NCBI RefSeq assembly: GCF_030687145.1
Contig: NZ_CP117460.1
Coordinates: forward strand, 5,270,001 to 5,334,000
Reading direction: 5' to 3'
DNA: 64,000 bases
Source of the DNA: Pseudomonas sp. FP1742
Lineage (GTDB): Bacteria > Pseudomonadota > Gammaproteobacteria > Pseudomonadales > Pseudomonadaceae
Shown here: piece after piece, positions 57,933-64,000 of the stretch
How the letters are laid out: each line of letters begins with the position of its first letter
How positions within the stretch are numbered: the first letter of the stretch is position 1
Notes under the pieces: model-generated
Database searches by the model: none
What the model saw: only the letters and a program-made list of their open reading frames with translations
What the model was told of the DNA's origin: nothing
Translations under genes and position numbers: made by a program

Positions 57933-58540
57933 ACCGAGCGACGAGCGTTGTGGTTCTGGTATTGCTGGCAGGCCTGGGGATTGGCGCGACTTACCTCATG
58001 CAGCACACCAGCGCTGCGCGCATTGCCGCCGAACAACGCCTGATCGACAGCCACAATTTGCTGGATCTGCTAGCGCCCGACAGCTACGACAATCAGCCAC
58101 TGGAACACCCCCTCAGCGTTGAAAACACTCACCTGGCCAACAGCACGCTGCTGGGTGGCTACCTGGCGACCAAGGCCGGCCAATCGAGCGCTGTCCTGCT
58201 GCGCAGCCAGACACTGGGCTACGCCGGCTCCATCGACCTGCTGATTGCCATCGACCCCCTTGGCAAGTTGCTGGGGGTCAAAACCCTCAAGCAATCGGAA
58301 ACCCCTGGGCTGGGCGGCAAACTCGCTGACTGGCCCAATGCCTGGCTTCAGGTGTTTACCGGCAAATCATCGACCGAACCTGACGGCAATGGCTGGGCCT
58401 TGAAAAAAGACCAAGGGCAATTCGATCAGATCGCGGGCGCAACCATCACCTCAAGAGCGGTGATCAATGCCACCCATGATGCATTGCGTTACTTCGATGA
58501 ACACCGGCAACCGCTGATCGGGAGCAGCGCCCATGAATAA
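57929..58540 (+). CDS. rnfG: RnfG/RsxG-like flavoprotein
   Basis: A 203-residue protein with one N-terminal membrane anchor (TSVVVLVLLAGLGIGATYLM) and a periplasmic FMN domain. The flavinylation motif AGATITS (canonical SGATxTS) with its Thr is present, as are LGVKTLKQSETPGLG and KKDQGQFDQIAGATITSRAV. Start overlaps the rnfD stop by ATGA and its end overlaps the rnfE start. Confidence 0.9.
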   Translation: MNRATSVVVLVLLAGLGIGATYLMQHTSAARIAAEQRLIDSHNLLDLLAPDSYDNQPLEHPLSVENTHLANSTLLGGYLATKAGQSSAVLLRSQTLGYAGSIDLLIAIDPLGKLLGVKTLKQSETPGLGGKLADWPNAWLQVFTGKSSTEPDGNGWALKKDQGQFDQIAGATITSRAVINATHDALRYFDEHRQPLIGSSAHE

Positions 58541-59144
58541 GTCATCGACCCTGCGGAACTCGCTGATGCTTACGCCTTTGATCGGCGCCACTGATTCGTT
58601 GGTAACGGCCCTGGGCGTGTGGCTGATGTTCGTTCTGGTGCTCAGTGCATATGGCCTTGGCATGGGCGCCTTGCGCTCGCGACTGATTCCGGCAACACAG
58701 TTGCTGGCCTGCCTCCTGGTGGCTGCCACGCTGACCAGTTGCGCGGAACTCGCCATGCAAGCCTGGTCACTTCAATGGCACCAGCATCTGGGGTTCTATA
58801 CCGGATTGATCGCCTTGCAGTGTGTGGTGCTGGAGCACAACGGTTTTTTCCAGAGCACCGGGCGTGATCGCCTGCGTCTGTGTGGCCTGTTCGGCGCCTT
58901 GATGATCGGCCTGGGCCTGCTACGCGAGTTTATCGGCAACGGGACACTGGGCAGCCATCTGTCCTGGCTGGCCGGTGCTCAACCGGATTGGCAAGGTTGG
59001 GTGCTCACCGCTGACGGTGGCCTGCGCCTGGCCACGCTGGCCCCCGGTGGGTTTATTCTGCTGGGACTGCTGATTGCCGCACGTCAGGCCTGGACCCGCC
59101 CGACATCCACATTGACCTCCTTCGAGGAAACGCATCGCCCATGA
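58533..59144 (+). CDS. rnfE: RnfE/RsxE-like membrane subunit with one cluster cysteine lost
   Basis: A 203-residue inner-membrane subunit, paralogue of RnfA. Compared with E. coli RsxE from memory, LGLCPLLAVTST corresponds to LMLTPLIGATDS (Cys to Thr14) and TNCIVVGRAEAF to ALQCVVLEHNGF (Cys97 kept, flanking residues changed). The later GLLREFIGNGTLGSHL and LAPGGFILLGLLIAARQ are family-like. So only one of the four ligands for the RnfA-RnfE cluster remains in this pair. Its stop overlaps the nth start (ATGA). Confidence 0.85.
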   Translation: MNKSSTLRNSLMLTPLIGATDSLVTALGVWLMFVLVLSAYGLGMGALRSRLIPATQLLACLLVAATLTSCAELAMQAWSLQWHQHLGFYTGLIALQCVVLEHNGFFQSTGRDRLRLCGLFGALMIGLGLLREFIGNGTLGSHLSWLAGAQPDWQGWVLTADGGLRLATLAPGGFILLGLLIAARQAWTRPTSTLTSFEETHRP

Positions 59145-59779
59145 ATGCCGCAAAACGTCTGGAAATTTTCCGCAGGTTTCACGAAGACAATCCTGAACCG
59201 AAGACCGAGCTGGCCTATTCCTCGCCGTTCGAACTGCTGATCGCCGTGATTCTCTCGGCGCAATCGACCGATGTCGGCGTCAACAAGGCCACCGCCAAAC
59301 TGTTTCCGGTGGCCAATACGCCAGCGGCGATTTACGCATTGGGCGTTGAAGGATTATCGGAGTACATCAAGACCATCGGCCTGTATAACAGCAAAGCAAA
59401 AAACGTGATCGAAACCTGTCGCTTGCTGGTGGAGCGCCATGGCGGTGAAGTGCCGCAGACCCGTGAGGCCTTGGAAGCCCTGCCCGGTGTCGGTCGCAAG
59501 ACCGCCAACGTGGTGCTCAATACTGCATTTCGTCAGCTGACCATGGCTGTGGATACTCACATTTTCCGGGTCAGCAACCGTACCGGCATTGCTCCGGGCA
59601 AGAATGTGGTCGAGGTGGAACAGAAACTGATGAAATTCGTGCCAAAGGAGTATCTGCTCGACGCCCATCACTGGCTGATTCTCCACGGACGCTACGTTTG
59701 CCTGGCCCGCAAGCCGCGTTGTGGCAGCTGCCGAATCGAGGACTTATGCGAATACAAGCAAAAAACCTCGGACGATTGA
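59141..59779 (+). CDS. nth: Endonuclease III
   Basis: A 212-residue DNA glycosylase/AP lyase that removes oxidised pyrimidines. Helix-hairpin-helix LPGVGRKTANVVLN with the catalytic Lys, VDTHIFRVSNRTGI with the catalytic Asp, and the C-terminal [4Fe-4S] loop CLARKPRCGSCRIEDLC (C-x6-C-x2-C-x5-C). It is the last gene of the rnf operon, as commonly seen in gamma-proteobacteria. Confidence 0.97.
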   Translation: MNAAKRLEIFRRFHEDNPEPKTELAYSSPFELLIAVILSAQSTDVGVNKATAKLFPVANTPAAIYALGVEGLSEYIKTIGLYNSKAKNVIETCRLLVERHGGEVPQTREALEALPGVGRKTANVVLNTAFRQLTMAVDTHIFRVSNRTGIAPGKNVVEVEQKLMKFVPKEYLLDAHHWLILHGRYVCLARKPRCGSCRIEDLCEYKQKTSDD

Positions 59780-59886
59780 GGCACTATTAGTTTTTTTGAT
59801 TAACCGATTGAAAAAATCTTTTTTACCCGCCGGGAAATTGTCGATATAAGGAGCGCCAAAGGCAGTCTTAGCCTGGAGTTAACCTT

Positions 59887-60066
59887 ATGAGCACTGGCAA
59901 AGAGCAATTGGACGTAGAAGACGACTTCATCCCTGTTGAGGCCGATGACGCAGAACCGGCGGTGGAAGTGGCGAAGACCAACCTGAGCAAACGCCGCACC
60001 ATCGACAATCTGCTGGAGGAGCGCCGACTGCAAAAGCAATTGGCCGATTACGATTTTGACCTGTAG
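59887..60066 (+). CDS. Small acidic conserved protein (PA3496 family)
   Basis: A 59-residue soluble protein: acidic first half (DVEDDFIPVEADDAEPAVEV) and basic-to-mixed second half (SKRRTIDNLLEERRLQKQL). GGAG precedes the ATG and a terminator follows. It follows nth in Pseudomonas; the family has been tentatively linked to envelope integrity, but I know of no mechanism. Confidence 0.82.
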   Translation: MSTGKEQLDVEDDFIPVEADDAEPAVEVAKTNLSKRRTIDNLLEERRLQKQLADYDFDL

Positions 60067-60071
60067 CCCCT

Positions 60072-60098
60072 AAAAGCCTCCCGAAACGGAGGCTTTTT
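60072..60098 (+). terminator. Terminator of PA3496-like gene
   Basis: AAAAGCCTCC (60072-60081) pairs with GGAGGCTTTT (60088-60097). Confidence 0.92.
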
Positions 60099-60148
60099 AC
60101 TAAGTGCCGCCCCCTCCGCTCATCGCGCCTTGTCAAACGCTGGCGTAC

Positions 60149-60775
60149 TCATACCAGGCCATTGCGTTGAGCCAGCTCAATGAGATCGACCAGTGAACGA
60201 GCATTAAGCTTCAGCAGCAGGCGCGTTTTGTAAGTGCTGACGGTTTTATTGCTGAGGAACATTCCATCGGCGATTTCCTTGTTTGTCTTTCCTCGGGCCA
60301 ACTGTTGCAAGACCATCATTTCCCGCCCGGACAGGCGATCCACCATATCAGCTTCACTGGCATTCCCAAGGCTGGAACGCACGGTATGCAGCGCCTGATT
60401 AGGAAAATAGCTGTAGCCTGACAGTACAGCCTTTATTGCACTGAGCAACTCAGTGAGATCCTGTTGTTTACAGACATAGCCAGCAGCGCCCGATTGCATG
60501 CAACGCATGGAAAAATGCCCGGGGGCCTGTGACGTCAATATCAGCACTTTAAGAGGCATAGCCGCCGATGTCAGGCGCGCGATAACTTCCAGCCCATCCA
60601 GTTTCGGTATTCCAATATCCAGGATAACAATATCCGGCATAAGTTCACGGGCAAGTTGCAATGCATCCACGCCATTGTCTGTTTCTGCAATGACTTCGTA
60701 GCCGTGACGCTCCATTAGCATACGTACCGCAAGACGAATGACGGGGTGATCATCCACGATCAGCACTTTATTCAT
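60149..60775 (-). CDS. LuxR/NarL-type response regulator (RocA/BvgA-like)
   Basis: A 208-residue response regulator: receiver with D8/D9 (IVDDHP) and phosphoacceptor in VILDIGIPKLDG, and a LuxR-type helix-turn-helix (LSGREMMVLQQLARGKTNKE, IADGMFLSNKTVSTYKTRLL). No kinase gene is next to it, so it is an orphan here. RocA1-like and EvgA/BvgA-like members control fimbriae and adhesins; the match to that group is by overall look only. ATG at 60775. Confidence 0.88.
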   Translation of the reverse strand: MNKVLIVDDHPVIRLAVRMLMERHGYEVIAETDNGVDALQLARELMPDIVILDIGIPKLDGLEVIARLTSAAMPLKVLILTSQAPGHFSMRCMQSGAAGYVCKQQDLTELLSAIKAVLSGYSYFPNQALHTVRSSLGNASEADMVDRLSGREMMVLQQLARGKTNKEIADGMFLSNKTVSTYKTRLLLKLNARSLVDLIELAQRNGLV

Positions 60776-61338
60776 GGGCAAGTCCAATTTTCGCTGTTCG
60801 AATTTTTAGAGCCCGCACCATAGCCTAGTCGTTTCCCCCATGGCATGCCGCCCCCCCCGGCCACTCGCACCGAGAGACATTACCTACAAACAACACGGAT
60901 TATTCCTACAAAAAATCGTTGCATATGATGGCCCAGAGACTTTATTTGCCGATCTCTGCACAACACTCCGACAGATTCTTTGTATCAATTTACAACCAAA
61001 AAAAACAAAAGCACTGGGCTCAACGCCAGTGATCCGACATTCCTAAACTATTGAGCTACCCTTAAAAGTAACGGATATTCTCCAGCGCCATTCATAACTG
61101 GATCCGAGAATGTCAGAGGAAAGATCACACACCGTAACATTTCACAAGCAGAACAACCCCACACAACTTTAAAACAAATAAACAACCATACCCAACCGAA
61201 GAACAATACAGCTACTATGCTCCCTCACTCACTTCAAAAAAAGGAATTCAATACAACAATATAAAACCCATATACTTATCACCATCACCGCCCCCATAAA
61301 CAAGCAGAGAAAAAGATAATATCTCATGAGCAAAAGAC
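60776..61338. other. AT-rich non-coding stretch
   Basis: A 563-base gap without a convincing gene. Composition shifts to AT-rich from about 60880, with runs of A and many CAACA-like words, clearly unlike the flanking DNA. It contains a run of nine C around 60850 and no tRNA or clear att site. It may hold promoters for the regulator (leftward) and the membrane protein (rightward). Confidence 0.5.
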
Positions 61339-61920
61339 ATGACAAAATTCAAAAAAAGAATCACCAACCCCATGACAATAATTGCAATATTTGCAACACT
61401 GTCCGAAACTTCCGCCGCCGTATCCCTACCCTTTCTCGACAATAAGGAAAGAGAACTCTATATCTGGTTTTTGATCAGCTTTCCCTTTTATTTGCTTTTT
61501 CTTTTCTTCGCCACACTCAACTTCAACTATCGATCGCTTTACGCGCCCTCCGACTTCGAGAAGGGGAAGCACTTCATAAAGGCCATGGACAACGCTGATC
61601 ACTCGGGAAACAGCACTTCGAGGGAACCGCCTGAAAACCCGGCCCAACATCATGTGCACCTGCCCGCGCCCCTAAAGGATCTGCATATCATTGATGCACG
61701 GTGGATAAACAAAAGACTGGCGTTCAGCACGCTGATGGAGAGTATCCAGCACCCTCCGGATAATCCCGCACAAGTGATTGTCTTTCTCACATGCGCTGAT
61801 TCGGAGATATTGCTGAAGGAAAATGCGCTCAAACATCGGAAACAAATAAAGAAACGCAACAGCGCAACCTTCTGTATTTCTTACAATTTGAGTTCACAGG
61901 GCGTGACGATTATGGGCTAG
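61339..61920 (+). CDS. Unrecognised two-helix membrane protein in AT-rich patch
   Basis: A 193-residue protein with two N-terminal hydrophobic segments (MTIIAIFATLSETSAAVSLP and LYIWFLISFPFYLLFLFFAT), followed by NFNYRSLYAPSDFEKG and a soluble domain of about 110 residues that ends abruptly (SYNLSSQGVTIMG). The two-helix module with the YAPSD motif is something I believe recurs at the N-terminus of diverse bacterial proteins, so this may be a sensor or effector anchor. Codon use is less GC-rich than neighbours, suggesting transfer. The ribosome site is weak. Function not assigned. Confidence 0.65.
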   Translation: MTKFKKRITNPMTIIAIFATLSETSAAVSLPFLDNKERELYIWFLISFPFYLLFLFFATLNFNYRSLYAPSDFEKGKHFIKAMDNADHSGNSTSREPPENPAQHHVHLPAPLKDLHIIDARWINKRLAFSTLMESIQHPPDNPAQVIVFLTCADSEILLKENALKHRKQIKKRNSATFCISYNLSSQGVTIMG

Positions 61921-62040
61921 ATTCCGATCGGTTACGCAGCAGAAGGCAGTCCTTGAACTGAGATCAAAGACAGAAGGCAGAAGGAACGGTTAGAAGAAAC
62001 ATAAAGACAGCGAAACGCACTATGCAGCAGCCCCTTTTCA

Positions 62041-62075
62041 GAGATGTGGCCTTGTCATCGACAAGGCCACATCTC
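62041..62075. terminator. Strong 16-bp hairpin downstream of argG
   Basis: GAGATGTGGCCTTGTC and GACAAGGCCACATCTC are perfectly complementary with a three-base loop. A T-tract is missing on both sides, so termination is likely but imperfect, or it protects the 3' end. It separates the AT-rich gene from argG. Confidence 0.55.
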
Positions 62076-62094
62076 CATTACCGGGTCAAAGGTC

Positions 62095-63312
62095 TCAGAA
62101 CAGCTTGCGACCCTTGTTCGCCGCGATACGCATGCGCAAGGCGTTGAGCTTGATGAAGCCCGCCGCATCGGCCTGGTTGTAGGCGCCGCCATCTTCCTCG
62201 AAGGTCGCGATGTTGGCGTCGAACAACGATTCGTCGGACTTGCGGCCGGTGACGATCACATTGCCCTTGTACAGCTTCAGGCGCACTACGCCGTTCACGT
62301 GGGCCTGGGAAGCGTCGATCATCTGTTGCAGCATCAGACGCTCAGGGCTCCACCAGTAACCGGTGTAGATCAGGCTGGCGTACTTGGGCATCAGCTCGTC
62401 TTTGAGGTGAGCCACTTCGCGGTCCAGGGTGATCGATTCGATCGCACGGTGAGCGCGCAGCATGATGGTGCCGCCAGGCGTCTCGTAGCAGCCACGGGAC
62501 TTCATGCCGACGTAGCGGTTCTCGACGATATCCAGACGACCGATACCATGTTCACCGCCGATGCGGTTCAGGGTCGCCAGTACGGTGGCCGGGGTCATTT
62601 CGACGCCGTCCAGCGCGACGATGTCGCCGTTGCGGTAGGTCAGTTCCAGGTACTGCGGTTTGTCAGGAGCCTTCTCCGGGGAGACGGTCCAGCGCCACAT
62701 GTCTTCTTCGTGCTCGGTCCAGGTGTCTTCCAGCACGCCGCCTTCGTAGGAGATGTGCAGCAGGTTGGCATCCATCGAATACGGGGACTTTTTCTTGCCG
62801 TGACGCTCGATCGGGATCGCGTGCTTTTCGGCGTAATCCATCAGCTTCTCACGGGACAGCAGGTCCCACTCGCGCCATGGAGCGATCACTTTTACCCCTG
62901 GCTTCAAGGCGTAGGCGCCCAGTTCGAAACGAACCTGGTCGTTGCCCTTGCCGGTTGCGCCGTGGGAAATGGCATCAGCGCCGGTTTCGTTGGCGATTTC
63001 GATCAGGCGTTTGGCGATCAACGGACGAGCGATGGAAGTACCCAGCAGGTACTCGCCTTCATAAACGGTGTTGGCGCGGAACATCGGGAACACGAAATCA
63101 CGCACGAACTCTTCGCGCAGATCGTCGATGTAGATTTCTTTTACGCCCATGGCCTGTGCCTTGGCGCGGGCCGGTTCGACCTCTTCGCCCTGACCCAGGT
63201 CAGCGGTGAAGGTCACTACTTCACAGTTATAAGTATCCTGCAGCCACTTGAGGATCACCGAAGTGTCCAGGCCGCCGGAATACGCCAGAACGACCTTGTT
63301 TACGTCCGCCAT
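62095..63312 (-). CDS. argG: Argininosuccinate synthase
   Basis: A 405-residue cytosolic enzyme joining citrulline and aspartate with ATP in arginine synthesis. The P-loop [16 protein letters not shown], the aspartate/citrulline site [16 protein letters not shown] and [16 protein letters not shown] are fully conserved. Start ATG at 63312. argG followed by motY on the same strand is the usual Pseudomonas order. Confidence 0.97.
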   Translation of the reverse strand: MADVNKVVLAYSGGLDTSVILKWLQDTYNCEVVTFTADLGQGEEVEPARAKAQAMGVKEIYIDDLREEFVRDFVFPMFRANTVYEGEYLLGTSIARPLIAKRLIEIANETGADAISHGATGKGNDQVRFELGAYALKPGVKVIAPWREWDLLSREKLMDYAEKHAIPIERHGKKKSPYSMDANLLHISYEGGVLEDTWTEHEEDMWRWTVSPEKAPDKPQYLELTYRNGDIVALDGVEMTPATVLATLNRIGGEHGIGRLDIVENRYVGMKSRGCYETPGGTIMLRAHRAIESITLDREVAHLKDELMPKYASLIYTGYWWSPERLMLQQMIDASQAHVNGVVRLKLYKGNVIVTGRKSDESLFDANIATFEEDGGAYNQADAAGFIKLNALRMRIAANKGRKLF

Positions 63313-63441
63313 GCCATCACTCCACGGGGTTCTACGGAAAGCTGTCAAGTCTACCGCTCATGCAGGATAATTTACAGAGGCGCGACAGCTTATGACGACG
63401 AAGCGACAGATTATGTCGAGCGAGCGACGAATTCAGCAGGT

Positions 63442-64000
63442 TCAGGAGGTCGTCGCGCTGCTCGTGGCGGCAGTGGCTTGAGGCGCCGGTTTCTCGGTCG
63501 GCGCTACGCGCTCGAGGCGTACGGCAACACGGCGGTTTTTTGCCCGGTTGGCGGCGTTGTTATTCGGCGCCAGAGGATAGCGTTCACCGTGAAAACGCAG
63601 GGTGATCTGCGACTCCTGGATACCATTGGCCTTGAAGAAGTCCATCACGGCCAGCGCCCGACGTCGCGACAGTTCACGGTTGGTCAGGCGGTTGCCGCTG
63701 TTGTCGGAATGGCCGTCGAGCTCAATATGGTTGACCGTCGGATCGGCTTTCATGAATTCCAGCATGACCTGCAACTGGGCCTTGGCCCTGGCGTCGAGAT
63801 CAATACCTTCCCCCGGAAAGCCCACCTCGGACTGCTTCACCTGCTCGAAATTCTGCGGCAGCAGCTTGGCCACGCACCCCTGATAATCGCCATAGGCCTT
63901 GCTGAACTTGACCGGCAACAGACGGACTTCAGACACCCGACCGTCGCCCGATGAATGTCGAACGACCGGGCTGCGCCCCTCCATCAACCCGCTGATCAGG
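63442..64000 (-). CDS. motY: OmpA-family flagellar motor protein MotY, C-terminal part (truncated by window edge)
   Basis: The frame is open to the right edge, so the N-terminal part is outside the window. What is seen is an N-proximal piece (GRVSEVRLLPVKFSKAYGDY) and a peptidoglycan-binding OmpA domain (HIELDGHSDNSGNRLTNREL with the conserved Asp and Arg, ending RAKNRRVAVRLERV) plus a Pro/Ala/Thr tail. MotY forms the T-ring that helps Mot stators of polar flagella. The name rests on the argG neighbour and the domain layout. Confidence 0.85.
   Translation of the reverse strand, partial: LISGLMEGRSPVVRHSSGDGRVSEVRLLPVKFSKAYGDYQGCVAKLLPQNFEQVKQSEVGFPGEGIDLDARAKAQLQVMLEFMKADPTVNHIELDGHSDNSGNRLTNRELSRRRALAVMDFFKANGIQESQITLRFHGERYPLAPNNNAANRAKNRRVAVRLERVAPTEKPAPQATAATSSATTS

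Noticed and set aside
60840..61046. 68-codon rightward frame in the AT-rich gap
   Set aside because: No ribosome site, begins in a run of C and has no protein-like features.
62044..63954. Long rightward open frame (636 codons) opposite argG and motY
   Set aside because: Spans two conserved genes and their gap; it is a mirror of their codon bias.

Overview
The window is chromosomal DNA of a fluorescent-group Pseudomonas (P. fluorescens complex or close relative). The evidence is the high GC content, the many copies of the GTGGGAGCGGGCTTGCTCGCGAA extragenic palindrome typical of that group, and gene orders I recognise from Pseudomonas: argP-ACT gene-argO-sodB-bifA-icmP-(cytochrome/imelysin)-mexVW-orf222-colSR, groESL-fxsA, mrp/metG-rnf-nth and argG-motY. 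Species-level assignment is inference; no rRNA or tRNA gene was seen. 

Layout. 1-3796: a DctB/DctD-type (or MifS/MifR-type) two-component system and a KgtP-like dicarboxylate symporter whose promoter carries a sigma-54 element and two palindromic upstream sites. 3926-7870: a four-fold-repeat membrane protein, a small exported protein, a flavin reductase-like protein, an ABM monooxygenase and an AraC regulator. 8022-16561: a polyamine/guanidine-type ABC importer, an aldehyde dehydrogenase and a ThDP-dependent 2-oxo-acid decarboxylase, with a divergent LysR regulator. 16684-25800: small redox genes, two regulators, pobA, a DHA2 exporter, a coiled-coil protein and an NAD-dependent epimerase. 25876-31042: argP, argO, sodB, bifA. 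31242-36496: probable iron-regulated imelysin/di-haem cytochrome cluster. 36586-40784: MexVW-like RND pump. 40946-47039: ColRS envelope-stress region with methyltransferase, two small ORFs, a sulfatase-fold transferase and a PAP2 phosphatase. 47212-53000: groESL, fxsA, hugZ-like gene, an SDR, mrp. 53178-59779: metG, a highly modified rnf operon and nth. 59887-64000: a small conserved protein, a LuxR-type response regulator, an AT-rich patch with an unrecognised two-helix membrane protein, argG and the C-terminal part of motY.

The observation I rate highest is the rnf operon (55362-59144). It has no rnfC. Its RnfB lacks the usual N-terminal membrane anchor but carries a long Ala/Gln-rich coiled-coil tail. 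RnfA and RnfE have lost three of the four cysteines that bind the membrane [2Fe-2S] cluster in characterised Rnf/Rsx complexes, while the flavin-attachment threonines of RnfD and RnfG and the eight-cysteine ferredoxin part of RnfB are kept. This looks like a coherent remodelled electron-transfer complex. Secondary points are the operator architecture at the kgtP-like gene, a probable absence of wapQ/inaA beside colRS, ColR-like boxes at neighbouring envelope genes, a candidate guanidino-acid uptake and degradation cluster, and the AT-rich island. Fourteen paired REP elements, mostly between genes and often at convergent ends, account for much of the non-coding DNA.
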